This document shows, piece after piece, positions 54,188 to 63,586 of a DNA stretch of 64,000 nt. The stretch is from Mycobacterium sp. (GTDB lineage Bacteria; Actinomycetota; Actinomycetes; Mycobacteriales; Mycobacteriaceae): contig NZ_JASBVP010000001.1 of the NCBI RefSeq assembly GCF_029961025.1, positions 81,078 to 145,077 of the forward strand. The letters run 5' to 3'. The translations under genes were made by a program, and so were the position numbers. Within the stretch, counting starts at the first letter, position 1, and every line of letters begins with the position of its first letter. The notes beneath the pieces are model-generated. The model did no database searches and had not been told where the DNA came from. It saw only the letters and a list, made by a program, of their open reading frames with translations.

Positions 54188-54922
54188 TCAGCCCACCATG
54201 GTGAGTCCGCCGCTGACGCTGATCACCTGCCCGGTGATGAACGACGCGTCATCGGAAGCGAAAAACAACACGGCTGCGGCCACCTCCTCGGGCTTGGCCA
54301 GCCGGCGAAACGGGATCGCCTTGATCAAGGCGTCTTTCAGCTTTTCGGGCTGGGCGTGAAACAGCGGGGTGTCGGTGGGACCGGGGCACACGCAGTTGAC
54401 GGTGATCTGGTGGCGGGCCATTTCCCGGGCCAGCGATTTGGTGAGTGCAATGACACCGCCCTTGGCCCCGGCGTAGACGGTTTCGCCGGAGCTGCCGACT
54501 CGTCCGGCATCGCTGGCCACGTTGACAACACGTCCGCCGCGGCCCGTCTCGATCATTCCCGGGAGGAACGCGCTGCACACCTGCACCGGGCCGAGGAAGT
54601 TGATGGCCACCACCTTGTCCACAAATTCCGGTGTGGCGTTGAGGAATTGATCGGTGCGGTCCCAGCCGGCCGCGTTCACGATGACGTTGGGGCTGCCCAC
54701 TTCGGCCAGCGTCCGGTCGCGCAGCGCCTCCACCTGCGCACGGTCCGCCACATCAACCGGCAGGGCGGTGATCAGCGTCGGGTGTTCGCGGGCGGTGGCC
54801 GTGGCCGCCGCCTCGTCGAGGTCGGCGGCGACAACCCGGTCGCCTTGCGCGGCAAAGCCCCATGCGATCGCCCTGCCGATACCGGATCCCGCACCGGTGA
54901 CGACTGCGAGTTTGGCGCTCAT
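54188..54922 (-). CDS. short-chain dehydrogenase, BadH-like
   Basis: A 244-residue classical SDR: cofactor loop AVVTGAGSGIGRAIAW with Asp after beta-2 (VVAADLDE), indicating NAD(H); NVIVNAAGWDRTDQFL; catalytic Ser in NVASDAGRVGSSG and YxxxK in VYAGAKGG. The sequence resembles 2-hydroxycyclohexanecarboxyl-CoA dehydrogenase (BadH). With two acyl-CoA dehydrogenases and a TetR in the same operon this suggests breakdown of a cyclic or benzoate-like carboxylate by CoA-linked steps; this is inference. The ATG at 54922 follows GGGGAGCTC. First gene of the operon. Confidence 0.87.
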   Translation of the reverse strand: MSAKLAVVTGAGSGIGRAIAWGFAAQGDRVVAADLDEAAATATAREHPTLITALPVDVADRAQVEALRDRTLAEVGSPNVIVNAAGWDRTDQFLNATPEFVDKVVAINFLGPVQVCSAFLPGMIETGRGGRVVNVASDAGRVGSSGETVYAGAKGGVIALTKSLAREMARHQITVNCVCPGPTDTPLFHAQPEKLKDALIKAIPFRRLAKPEEVAAAVLFFASDDASFITGQVISVSGGLTMVG

Positions 54923-55103
54923 AAGAGCTCCCCGATCGCACGGTGCTCTGCCGGGCGCAGTCGGGGGTCCCCGAATACCCCGATCGGTTCCTCGACGGTT
55001 GTGTCGAAAAAACCGTTGCGGCGCCCGCACCGGTTGACCGTCATGACCGCGAGGGCTCCATCGATCCGGTAAGCGATGTCTTCGCCGCCGGGCGATATCG
55101 CTG

Positions 55104-55140
55104 TGAATGATTATTCATTGGCGGTGAATCTACGTTCACC
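55104..55140. promoter_or_regulatory. two palindromes, probable TetR operators, in the divergent region
   Basis: TGAATGATTATTCA (55104-55117; arms TGAAT/ATTCA) and GGTGAATCTACGTTCACC (55123-55140; arms GGTGAA/TTCACC) lie side by side between the SDR operon and the DUF3054 gene. The outer ATTCA and TGAAT of the two also form an inverted repeat. Length, symmetry and AT content suit TetR-family dimers, and the operon ends with a tetR gene. They are about 180-220 bp upstream of the SDR start and 44 bp upstream of the DUF3054 start. Confidence 0.6.
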
Positions 55141-55183
55141 ACGGGGCGCGGTCAAGCCGGGCCCGACGCGATACCCTCGCGCC

Positions 55184-55555
55184 ATGCGACCACGGCGCAG
55201 CCCGGCGTGGCTGGGCGCCGACGTTCTCGGTGTCCTGGTGTTCTGCGCCGCCGGGAGGCGCAGCCACGACGAAGGTCTCGGCGCCGCCGGCCTCGCGGTG
55301 ACGGCCTGGCCTTTTCTGACCGGAACCGTCACCGGATGGCTGGCTTCCCGCGGCTGGCGGCGCCCCACTGCCCTGGCCCCGACCGGGGTGGTGGTGTGGC
55401 TGTGCACGCTGGTGGTCGGGATGCTGCTGCGCAAGGCCACCGCGGCAGGGGTGGCCGCAAGTTTCGTGGTGGTGGCGGCATCGGTCACCGCCGTGCTGCT
55501 GCTCGGTTGGCGGGCGGTTGCCGAGTCGGCGCTGCGACGGCGCTCGGACGCTTAA
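55184..55555 (+). CDS. DUF3054 membrane protein
   Basis: A 123-residue protein with four hydrophobic helices (WLGADVLGVLVFCAAGRRSHDEG; LAVTAWPFLTGTVTGWLA; GVVVWLCTLVVGMLLRK; FVVVAASVTAVLLLGWRAVAE), the DUF3054 pattern, and the same length as H37Rv Rv0401. A TACCCT box (55172-55177) ends 6 bp before the ATG, so a leaderless transcript is likely. Its stop overlaps by 4 bp the stop of the convergent metallo-beta-lactamase-fold gene. Function unknown. Confidence 0.85.
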   Translation: MRPRRSPAWLGADVLGVLVFCAAGRRSHDEGLGAAGLAVTAWPFLTGTVTGWLASRGWRRPTALAPTGVVVWLCTLVVGMLLRKATAAGVAASFVVVAASVTAVLLLGWRAVAESALRRRSDA

Positions 55556-56361
55556 CCCGGTCGCGACGGCACGCACCGGAACCGGCTGGCTGCGCACGCC
55601 AACAGGCGCCGCGACGCGCGGCTCTTCGCCAGGGCCGCCGCCTGGTCGGTCGCCTGCCGGATCGGGCCTCGCCACAGCTCGCCATGGCCGGGCGCCAGCA
55701 ACTCCGTTTCCAGCAGCGCCAGCGCCGCCAGGCTGCGGACGCATTCACCCTGGTTATGGCCGAACACCGCGGGCAGCAACTGCGGGCCGCTGCGGCGCAG
55801 CAGCGGATGCCCGGTGACCAGCGCGTCGCCGCTGGCGAGCACGCCGTCGACCAGGTAGCAGCAGTGCCCGCTGGTGTGCCCGGGAGTGGGGATGGCCATC
55901 GGGTGACCGGGCAGCTCGGCCGCGATCTGGGCGGTCAGCGCCTGCACCGTCGGGATGCCCTCGCGGATCAGCCCACCGTTGCGCATCACGTGCGCGGCCC
56001 ACGCCGCCCAGCGGGGCCGCCAGACGCGCAGCGACACCTCGAACGCCGACGCCTGTTGCAGGTACTCCCGTTTGGCGTGTCCCACCTCGTCGGCATGGCA
56101 ATACACCGGCGTGCTGCACTCTCGAGCGAACCAGATCGCCGAACCCAGATGATCGATGTGGGCGTGGGTCAGCAGGATCGCACGCACGTCGCCGGGCCGA
56201 TAGCCGAGCTGGCGCAGCGAGGCCAGCACGTCGTCACGGTCACCCGGATAGCCGGCGTCGATCAGCATGACCCCGCTGTCGTCGGCGACCAGCAACCAGT
56301 TGACGGCGGACCCCCGGGCCAGGTGCACGGTATCGGTGACCGCTGTCAACACCGGCGCCAT
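55552..56361 (-). CDS. metallo-beta-lactamase-fold hydrolase
   Basis: A 269-residue protein of the MBL superfamily, orthologous by position to H37Rv Rv0406c. Metal ligands are visible in LLTHAHIDHLGSAIWFA (HxHxDH), in IPTPGHTSGHCCYLV, in ASGDALVTGHP and in LLAPGHGELWRG. The layout is glyoxalase-II/lactonase-like, not a true beta-lactamase. The ATG at 56361 is chosen; the longer frame overlaps fgd1 on the other strand. It diverges from fgd1 with 35 bp between starts, so the promoters must overlap. Confidence 0.88.
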   Translation of the reverse strand: MAPVLTAVTDTVHLARGSAVNWLLVADDSGVMLIDAGYPGDRDDVLASLRQLGYRPGDVRAILLTHAHIDHLGSAIWFARECSTPVYCHADEVGHAKREYLQQASAFEVSLRVWRPRWAAWAAHVMRNGGLIREGIPTVQALTAQIAAELPGHPMAIPTPGHTSGHCCYLVDGVLASGDALVTGHPLLRRSGPQLLPAVFGHNQGECVRSLAALALLETELLAPGHGELWRGPIRQATDQAAALAKSRASRRLLACAASRFRCVPSRPG

Positions 56362-56396
56362 GCCCGCGAGTTTAGGCAGGACGGTAGAAAAGACAG

Positions 56397-57407
56397 GTGG
56401 CTGGGCTGAAACTCGGATACAAGGCGTCGGCTGAGCAGTTCGCACCGCGGGAACTCGTGGAACTGGGGGTCGCCGCCGAGACCCACGGGATGGACAGCGC
56501 GACCGTGAGCGATCATTTCCAGCCGTGGCGTCATCGGGGCGGGCACGCCTCGTTTTCGCTGTCCTGGCTGACCGCCGTCGGGGAGCGCACCCGCGGGATT
56601 GTGCTGGGAACCTCGGTGCTGACCCCGACGTTTCGCTACCACCCCGCGGTTGTCGCGCAGGCCTTCGCCACCATGGCATGCCTGTACCCCGGCCGGGTGT
56701 TTCTGGGGGTCGGCACCGGCGAGGCGCTCAACGAGATCGCCGCCGGCCATCAGGGCGCCTGGCCGGAGTTTCAGGAGCGGTTCGCCCGGCTGCGCGAAGC
56801 GGTGCGGCTGATGCGGGAGTTGTGGCGCGGTGACCGCATCGATTTCGACGGCGACTACTACCGGCTCAAGGGCGCCTCGATCTACGACGTGCCCGAAGGC
56901 GGGGTACCCATCTACATCGCCGCCGGCGGCCCCACGGTAGCCAAATACGCCGGGCGGGTCGGTGACGGCATGATCTGCACCTCCGGCAAGGGCGCGGAGC
57001 TCTACAAAGACCAGCTCATCCCCGCCGTGGCGGAAGGGGCGGCGGCGGCGGGCCGCAACGTGGACGACATCGACAAGATGATCGAAATCAAGATCTCCTA
57101 CGATCCCGACCCGCAACTTGCCCTGGAGAACACCCGGTTTTGGGCCCCGCTGTCGCTGACCGCCGAGCAGAAGCACAGTATCGAGGATCCGATCGAGATG
57201 GAAAAGGCCGCCGATGCGTTGCCGATTGAGCAGGTCGCGCGGCGCTGGATCGTGACATCGGACCCCGACGAGGCCGTTGAAAGGATCGGCCAGTATGTGA
57301 CGTGGGGTCTCAACCACCTGGTTTTCCATGCGCCGGGTCACGACCAGCGCCGGTTCCTGGAGCTTTTCCAGAAGGACCTCGCGCCGCGGCTGCGGCGGCT
57401 CGGCTGA
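56397..57407 (+). CDS. fgd1: F420-dependent glucose-6-phosphate dehydrogenase
   Basis: A 336-residue luciferase-fold enzyme, the same length as M. tuberculosis FGD1. It oxidises glucose-6-phosphate with coenzyme F420, supplying F420H2 for Ddn-type reductases. The active-site residues are recognisable in [14 protein letters not shown] (Asp, His, Trp) and [10 protein letters not shown] (Glu). A GTG start gives [15 protein letters not shown]. It is followed 12 bp later by pta, and pta-ackA complete the operon, as in H37Rv. Confidence 0.96.
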   Translation: MAGLKLGYKASAEQFAPRELVELGVAAETHGMDSATVSDHFQPWRHRGGHASFSLSWLTAVGERTRGIVLGTSVLTPTFRYHPAVVAQAFATMACLYPGRVFLGVGTGEALNEIAAGHQGAWPEFQERFARLREAVRLMRELWRGDRIDFDGDYYRLKGASIYDVPEGGVPIYIAAGGPTVAKYAGRVGDGMICTSGKGAELYKDQLIPAVAEGAAAAGRNVDDIDKMIEIKISYDPDPQLALENTRFWAPLSLTAEQKHSIEDPIEMEKAADALPIEQVARRWIVTSDPDEAVERIGQYVTWGLNHLVFHAPGHDQRRFLELFQKDLAPRLRRLG

Positions 57408-57419
57408 TACGGGAGGCTA

Positions 57420-59612
57420 ATGCCGGTGTCCGATGGCTCGGTTCTCCCCGCCGCCGCATCGCGGCCGGCATCGTCACCCGGCGTGTCCGGCCCGCATGCC
57501 CCGACGGCCTCGGCGATATACATCGCGGCGCCCGAAGGGGACACCGGCAAGTCGACGGTTGCGCTGGGAATCCTGCATCGGTTGACCGCGACGGTGCCCA
57601 AGGTCGGCGTGTTCCGCCCGATCACGCGGGTCTCCGGGGCCGGTCCGCCGCGCTCGCAATCGCCGCAACCGGGCGAGGACCGCGACTACATCCTTGAGCT
57701 GCTGCTCTCGCAAGCCACCGCCGCGCTGCCCTACGAGCGGTGCGTGGGCGTCACCTACGCCCAGCTGCACGCGGACCGCGAGGCCGCGATCGCCGACATC
57801 GTCGATCGCTACCACGCGGTCGCCGATGCCTGCGACGCGGTGCTGATCGTGGGCAGCGATTACACCGATGTCACCAGCCCCGCCGAGTTGAGCGTCAACG
57901 CCCGTATCGCGGTCAACCTCGGTGCGCCGGTGCTGCTGGTGGTGCGGGCCAAAGGCCGCAGCCCCAGGGAAATCACCGGCGTCGTCGAGGTGTGCTTAGC
58001 CGAGCTGGACGCCCAGCACGCCCATACCGCCGCCGTGGTGGCCAACCGTTGCGAGCCGTCGCAGCTGCACGCCGTCGCCGCGGCACTGCGGGCCTTCCCC
58101 CTGCGAACCTATGTGCTGCCCGACGAACCGCTGCTCTGGGCCCCGACGGTGGCTGAGCTGCAGAAGGCGGTGAACGGCGCGCTGCTCAGCGGCGACGTGG
58201 CGCTGCTGGGGCGCGAGGCGATGGGCGTGGTGGTCGCCGGGATGACCGCGGACCACGTGCTGGAACGGCTCCACGACAGCGCGGCGGTGATCACGCCCGG
58301 CGACCGCTCGGACGTGGTGCTGGCTGTGGCCAGTGCGCATGCCGCCGAAGGGTTCCCGTCGCTGTCGTGCATGATCCTCAACGGCGGGTTCGAGCTGCAT
58401 CCGTCGATCGCCAAACTGGTAGCCGGTCTGGGGCTTCGGCTGCCGATCATCGCCACCGCATTGGGGACCTTCGACACCGCAAGCGCGGTGGCGTCGGTGC
58501 GCGGCCGGGTCACCGCGGGGTCTCAGCGCAAGATCGACACCGCGCTGGAACTGATGGAGCGCCACGTCGACATCGCGGATCTGTTGGCGCAGCTGGCTAT
58601 CCCGGTCCCGACGGTGACCACACCGCAGATGTTCACCTACCGGTTGCGTCAACTCGCCCGGTCGGATCGCAAGCACATCGTGCTTCCCGAGGGCGGAGAT
58701 GACCGTATCCTCAAGGCCACCGGACGGGTGCTGCAGCGCGGGATTGCGGACTTGACCCTCCTCGGGGACGAAAACCAGATTCGTGCGCGCGCAGCCGAAC
58801 TCGGCGTGGATTTGAACGGTGCTACCGTGATCGACCCGCGGACCAGCCAGTTGTGCGACCGGTTCGCCGCCCAGTACGCCGAGCTGCGCAAGGCCAAAGG
58901 AGTGAGCGCGGAGCAGGCCCGCGAGATCGTCAATGACGTGTCGTATTTCGGCACCATGCTGGTATACAACGGCATCGTTGACGGCATGGTGTCCGGCGTC
59001 GCCCACACCACCGCACACACCGTGCGCCCGGCGCTGGAGATCATCGGGACCGCACCGGGTGTTTCCATCGTGTCCAGCGTCTTCCTGATGTGTCTGGAAG
59101 ATCGGGTGTTGGTGTACGGCGACTGCGCGATTGTCCCCGACCCCACCACAGAGCAGCTCGCCGACATCGCGATCAGCTCGGCGCGCACCGCCGCACGGTT
59201 CGGCATCGAGCCGCGGGTGGCCATGCTGTCCTACTCCACCGGTGACTCCGGTGCCGGAGCTGACGTCGACAAGGTTAGGGCGGCAACAGAGTTGGTTCAC
59301 AGCCGGGCACCCGACCTGTTGGTTGAGGGGCCCATCCAATACGATGCCGCCGTCGACCCAACCGTCGCGGCCGCCAAAACCCATGATTCCGCGGTCGCGG
59401 GCCGAGCGACAGTGCTGATCTTTCCGGATCTCAACTCCGGCAACAACGCCTACAAGGCGGTGCAGCGCAGCGCCGGGGCGATCGCGATCGGACCGGTGCT
59501 GCAGGGGCTCAACAAACCGGTAAACGACTTGTCCCGTGGCGCGCTGGTTGAAGACATCGTCAACACCGTCGCCATCACCGCGATCCAGGCCCAGGATGCC
59601 CATGAGCGCTGA
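57420..59612 (+). CDS. pta: phosphate acetyltransferase
   Basis: A 730-residue enzyme interconverting acetyl-CoA and acetyl phosphate. The N-terminal BioD-like P-loop domain ([17 protein letters not shown]) is followed by a DRTGG domain and a C-terminal PTA_PTB catalytic domain ([63 protein letters not shown]). It carries a 28-residue N-terminal extension and a 12-residue insert compared with the 690-residue M. tuberculosis protein. GGGAGG precedes the ATG. The last 11 bp overlap ackA. Confidence 0.95.
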   Translation: MPVSDGSVLPAAASRPASSPGVSGPHAPTASAIYIAAPEGDTGKSTVALGILHRLTATVPKVGVFRPITRVSGAGPPRSQSPQPGEDRDYILELLLSQATAALPYERCVGVTYAQLHADREAAIADIVDRYHAVADACDAVLIVGSDYTDVTSPAELSVNARIAVNLGAPVLLVVRAKGRSPREITGVVEVCLAELDAQHAHTAAVVANRCEPSQLHAVAAALRAFPLRTYVLPDEPLLWAPTVAELQKAVNGALLSGDVALLGREAMGVVVAGMTADHVLERLHDSAAVITPGDRSDVVLAVASAHAAEGFPSLSCMILNGGFELHPSIAKLVAGLGLRLPIIATALGTFDTASAVASVRGRVTAGSQRKIDTALELMERHVDIADLLAQLAIPVPTVTTPQMFTYRLRQLARSDRKHIVLPEGGDDRILKATGRVLQRGIADLTLLGDENQIRARAAELGVDLNGATVIDPRTSQLCDRFAAQYAELRKAKGVSAEQAREIVNDVSYFGTMLVYNGIVDGMVSGVAHTTAHTVRPALEIIGTAPGVSIVSSVFLMCLEDRVLVYGDCAIVPDPTTEQLADIAISSARTAARFGIEPRVAMLSYSTGDSGAGADVDKVRAATELVHSRAPDLLVEGPIQYDAAVDPTVAAAKTHDSAVAGRATVLIFPDLNSGNNAYKAVQRSAGAIAIGPVLQGLNKPVNDLSRGALVEDIVNTVAITAIQAQDAHER

Positions 59613-60801
59613 GCGCACGGTGCTGGTGATCAACTCCGGTTCCTCCTCGCTGAAATACCGTCTGATCAATCCGGATTCGGGCGCATCCACTGCTGACGGC
59701 ATTATCGAGAGGATCGGTGAACGGGCCTCCTCGGCGCGGCTGGTCGCGGCCGGACAGCTCCTGAAACGTGACCATCGGGTGGCCGATCACGACCAGGCCC
59801 TGCGGTTAGCCTTCGACATGCTGGCCGAGGCGGGCCTCACACCGAGGTGCGGCGAGCTGGTCGCGGTGGGGCATCGGGTGGTGCACGGGGGCACCACGTT
59901 TTTTCAGCCGACCCTCGTCGATGACGCCCTGATCGCCAAACTCAAAAAGCTGTCCGCACTGGCGCCACTTCACAATCCGCCCGCGGTAACCGCGATCGAA
60001 ATGGCCCGCCACCTGCTTCCGGACATTCCCCATATCGCGGTGTTCGACACCGGCTTTTTCCACGACCTGCCCCCCGCGGCGGCCAGCTATGCCATCGACC
60101 GCAGCGTGGCACGGCGGTGGCAAATCCGCCGATACGGCTTTCACGGCACCTCGCACCAGTACGTGAGCCAGCAGGCGGCGGCATTTTTGGGTAGGCCACT
60201 GGAACGCCTGAATCAGATCGTGCTGCATCTCGGTAACGGCTCCTCAGCGTCGGCTATCGCAGCGGGCCGCCCGGTGGAGACGTCGATGGGTCTCACCCCG
60301 CTGGAGGGTTTGGTGATGGGCACTCGCAGCGGGGACATCGATCCGGGGATCATCAGCTATCTTTGGCGTGCCGCGCAGATGAGCGTCGACGACATCGACT
60401 CGATGCTCAACCACCGCTCCGGAGTGTTCGGTCTGGCCGGCGAGCGTGACTTTCGGCGACTACACGAGATGATCGAATCCGGTGACCGCTCAGCACAATT
60501 GGCTTATGACGTGTTCATCCACCGGTTGCGGAAGTATCTCGGTGCCTACCTAGCGGTGCTGGGTCACACCGACGTGGTGAGCTTCACCGCCGGGATCGGC
60601 GAGAACGACATGGCGGTGCGCCGTGACGCACTGAGCGGCATGACAGAGCTCGGCATCGAGCTCGATGAGAACCGCAACGCCGACGGTGCCTCCGGAGCAC
60701 GACGGATTTCCACCGATACCTCACCGATCACGGTGCTGGTGATTCCGACGAACGAGGAGCTGGCCATCGCCCGCGATTGTGTGCGGCTGCTCGATCGTTA
60801 G
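59602..60801 (+). CDS. ackA: acetate kinase
   Basis: A 399-residue ASKHA-fold kinase forming acetate and ATP from acetyl phosphate and ADP. Motifs: [82 protein letters not shown], and [13 protein letters not shown]. The ATG at 59602, inside the end of pta, gives the family start MSAERTVLV; the longer frame is rejected. It works with Pta as the reversible acetate pathway, which connects with ramB/icl in the same window. The following 155 bp show nothing recognisable. Confidence 0.96.
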   Translation: MSAERTVLVINSGSSSLKYRLINPDSGASTADGIIERIGERASSARLVAAGQLLKRDHRVADHDQALRLAFDMLAEAGLTPRCGELVAVGHRVVHGGTTFFQPTLVDDALIAKLKKLSALAPLHNPPAVTAIEMARHLLPDIPHIAVFDTGFFHDLPPAAASYAIDRSVARRWQIRRYGFHGTSHQYVSQQAAAFLGRPLERLNQIVLHLGNGSSASAIAAGRPVETSMGLTPLEGLVMGTRSGDIDPGIISYLWRAAQMSVDDIDSMLNHRSGVFGLAGERDFRRLHEMIESGDRSAQLAYDVFIHRLRKYLGAYLAVLGHTDVVSFTAGIGENDMAVRRDALSGMTELGIELDENRNADGASGARRISTDTSPITVLVIPTNEELAIARDCVRLLDR

Positions 60802-60956
60802 GCGGAGGTGTCCGTCCGGTGGCCGGCTTGGCATGGTCACGGATCGTCGTCATCGATCGTCGTGGAGGAGTTTTTCGGGGTGATGGAACAGGTTGATTCG
60901 CGGCAGCTGACGCACCGCGTTGATCAGCTCGTGCGGTGGCACCGTAAGCGCGGCGC

Positions 60957-62144
60957 CTACAGGAAACCCACGCCATGTCGGCCGGTGCCGACCGAGGGTG
61001 TGGGATCGCTTTGGAGGGTGTGTACCAACAGGTCGTAGTAGACGTCGCGAAAGTCCATGGTCGGCTTCAGGTCGCCGTTGTCCAGGTCGGTGAGACTGGG
61101 TTCCTCGCCGTAGAACCCGCCCTTGACGGGGGCTCCGGCAACGAAGACCGGGCCGGCGGTGCCGTGGTCGGTGCCCTGGGACGCGTTGGCTGCCACCCGG
61201 CGCCCGAACTCCGAATACGCCAGCACCACGACGTTCTTGCCGTGGCGGTCGACGGCCATCTCCCGCAGGAATTCCGCCACCGCCTCGTCGAAGGTCTGCA
61301 GCAGACGCTGCTGGGTGTCCCGTTCGTCGGCGTGGGTGTCGAAACCGCCGAGCTGGACCAGGTAGACGCGGGTGGGCACCCCGGCTCGCACCGCCTGGGC
61401 CACCACGGCCAGCTGTGCGGCCAGCGGGTTACGGTCCTGACCGGACGCTTTGACCGGCGCGAAGGTGGTGTCGGTGGTGCGGGCCGCCCGGTAGGCCGCG
61501 CACACCGCCGACATGGCCGGGCTGTCACCGGGGTCGGCGGCACCCAGTGCCTCCATCGTCGCCGTGAACCGCTGCTCGGATTGCGGGGTCAGGGACGGTG
61601 AAAGGGCTGCCGCCGTGCACTTGTCACCGACCGCGAGCGGCGGCAGCACGGCGCCGATGTTCACCGCACGCAGCGGGTCGTCACCGGTGGCGTCAAGCCA
61701 GCGGCCGATCCAGCCGGTCGAGACGGGTTCGGCAGGAGATGCCGTCTGCCAGATGTCCATGGACCGGAAGTGGCTGCGGTCGGGCTGCGGGTAGCTCACG
61801 CCGCGCACGATGGCCAGCTTGCGCTCGGACCACATCCGTGCCAGGCCGCGCAAAGCCGGGTTGAGTCCCAGCTGATCATCGAGAGGCAAGACATCGCCTG
61901 GCGCATAAGCAAGTTCGGGACGAGCATCATGATAAGCATTGTCGGCGTAGGGAATCAGGGTGTTGATACCGTCGTTGCCGCCGTAAAGCGTGATGATCAC
62001 CAGGATTCCGCTGCCCTCGGCGAGGGGGCGGTCAGACGCTGCATGCCGTAGGTCGGGCCAGCTGACCGCCGCCGCGGACAGCAGACCCAAAGCGCCGGCC
62101 CCGGCGCTGGCGATCAGAAACTTGCGGCGACTCATTGCAGGCAT
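60957..62144 (-). CDS. Tat-exported DUF1501 protein
   Basis: A 395-residue protein with a twin-arginine signal (MSRRKFLIASAGAGALGLLSAAAVSW). The mature part has the DUF1501 signatures ITLYGGNDGINTLIPY, SHFRSMDIWQTA, VQLGGFDTHADE, VVVLAYSEFGRRV and GTDHGTAGPVFVAG; the fold is alkaline-phosphatase/sulfatase-like but without the usual catalytic Cys/Ser motif. It lies 9 bp after the DUF1800 gene. The two families occur as a pair in many bacteria, usually with an export signal. Their role is unknown. Confidence 0.88.
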   Translation of the reverse strand: MPAMSRRKFLIASAGAGALGLLSAAAVSWPDLRHAASDRPLAEGSGILVIITLYGGNDGINTLIPYADNAYHDARPELAYAPGDVLPLDDQLGLNPALRGLARMWSERKLAIVRGVSYPQPDRSHFRSMDIWQTASPAEPVSTGWIGRWLDATGDDPLRAVNIGAVLPPLAVGDKCTAAALSPSLTPQSEQRFTATMEALGAADPGDSPAMSAVCAAYRAARTTDTTFAPVKASGQDRNPLAAQLAVVAQAVRAGVPTRVYLVQLGGFDTHADERDTQQRLLQTFDEAVAEFLREMAVDRHGKNVVVLAYSEFGRRVAANASQGTDHGTAGPVFVAGAPVKGGFYGEEPSLTDLDNGDLKPTMDFRDVYYDLLVHTLQSDPTPSVGTGRHGVGFL

Positions 62145-62153
62145 CGGCCCTCG

Positions 62154-63470
62154 CTAAGACGTCAGGTATTCCGGCGTGTTGACAGCGGCGGCGACCAGCT
62201 GCGGGGGCTGGCGCACCAATGGTTTAAGCGCGGTGGCGCTGCGGTCCGACCAGGACCCGACACCGATGAGATAGCCGACGGCGTCGATGCGGTCACCGGC
62301 CGCGGTGTCCTCGATTACCGACAGGTCGCCGACGCGGGCCAGTTGGCTTGCGACCCGCAGCCGCACGCCGGCGCTGGCGGTGGTCAGCCACACCCGCCCG
62401 CGTGGCCAGCCCCCCACGCTCGGCGGGTAGAACGGCCGCTGCCCCAGCGCTTTAAGCGTCGCGTCGGCCATTTTCACCCGCGCCGGGGTGTCGAGCGACA
62501 CTCGCAGCGAGCGGATCACCCCGACCAGCCATTCCACCGGGGTGTTGACGACGGTGGCGCGGCCGGTGGTGAACTCGTCGTCGGTCAGGATCGCCCGGGT
62601 GAGTGCCCGCAGATCCCGGCCCGGCCCGTAGGCGCTGACCAGCCGTTGTAGCGCCTGCGGTGAGGGTGGGTCGTCGGAAGCCAGCTGCTGCCACAGGCGC
62701 CCGGCGACATGCCCCGCCGATAGAGGCTGGGCGAGCACCGCATCGCAGAAGCCCGCGGCGTCGAAGTCGCGGGTGACGCCGAACAGCGTCTTAACGGTGT
62801 CGTCGTGACGCCGCCGCAGCATCGTCGTCCCTCCGCCCGCCCCGATGACCCATCCGGTCAGCGCACGGGCCCCGGCACGAACATCGGATTCGGTGTAACC
62901 GTTGCCGTGGCCCAGCGCGAACAGCTCCATGAACTCGCGAGCCAGGTTTTCATTGGCGGCCCTGGCGGTGTTGGTCTGTCCGTCCAGCCAGCGCAGCATC
63001 GCGGCATCGGTCAGCATCGCGTAGGCCAGGGTGCGGAAATCGCCGAGCTTCAATGTGCGCAGCTTCTGGTTCTGCGCCGCCATGTACGCGGCGATTCGCA
63101 CCTTCTGAGCGGAGGTGGCGAAGTGGTTGTGCCAGAGCAGCGTCAGCTTTTCGTGGATCGGCTGACGCACGGCGACCATGCGGCGTAGCCACCACCCCGC
63201 CAGCTCCGACATCTGCTCGCTCAGCTGCCGGTCGTAGTGATGCCGGGCCTCGGTGGTGGCTTTTTTGCCCGGCATGCGCGGGGGCTCCAGGGTCGGTATC
63301 GGGGTGGCGATCGCGCCGGGGTCGGCGTCGGGATTCGCACCGAGGGCGGTGTCGACGTAGACCGGCCAGTCCTGTGCCACCACGGTGTCGACCTCGGCGC
63401 CGCTCACCCCGAATCCCGCGCGGCGCAGGACACGCGCGGTGGTGATCCAGCGTGCGGACTGTCCTGCCAT
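62154..63470 (-). CDS. DUF1800 protein
   Basis: A 438-residue helical protein of the DUF1800 family: ARVLRRAGFGVSGAEVDTVV at the N-terminus, LAGWWLRRMVAVRQPIHEKLTLLWHNHFATSAQKV, TARAANENLAREFMELFALGHGNGYTESDVRAGARALTGW, and FYPPSVGGWPRGRVWL. No classical signal peptide is seen, although its partner DUF1501 is Tat-exported, so it may be co-exported or act inside. It is first in the two-gene operon. Function unknown. Confidence 0.87.
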   Translation of the reverse strand: MAGQSARWITTARVLRRAGFGVSGAEVDTVVAQDWPVYVDTALGANPDADPGAIATPIPTLEPPRMPGKKATTEARHHYDRQLSEQMSELAGWWLRRMVAVRQPIHEKLTLLWHNHFATSAQKVRIAAYMAAQNQKLRTLKLGDFRTLAYAMLTDAAMLRWLDGQTNTARAANENLAREFMELFALGHGNGYTESDVRAGARALTGWVIGAGGGTTMLRRRHDDTVKTLFGVTRDFDAAGFCDAVLAQPLSAGHVAGRLWQQLASDDPPSPQALQRLVSAYGPGRDLRALTRAILTDDEFTTGRATVVNTPVEWLVGVIRSLRVSLDTPARVKMADATLKALGQRPFYPPSVGGWPRGRVWLTTASAGVRLRVASQLARVGDLSVIEDTAAGDRIDAVGYLIGVGSWSDRSATALKPLVRQPPQLVAAAVNTPEYLTS

Positions 63471-63586
63471 GCTCTAACTGTGCGGCGGGCGGCTGAGAAT
63501 TCGCTGAGGCACCTGCCGTCGTGGCCACGCCCGCGCCTGTGCACAGCGGGAAGCCCGCGGCGCAGCCGGCGTGCGAGGCTGCCGGC

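Noticed and set aside
57996..59702. 568-codon open frame antisense to pta
   Set aside because: It has no family motif, is Gly/Arg/His-rich as expected for the reverse of a high-GC gene, and lies wholly over the well-supported pta frame.
60802..60956. Possible small gene or remnant after ackA
   Set aside because: The open frame has no recognisable similarity and no clear ribosome site; it runs over the end of the DUF1501 gene.
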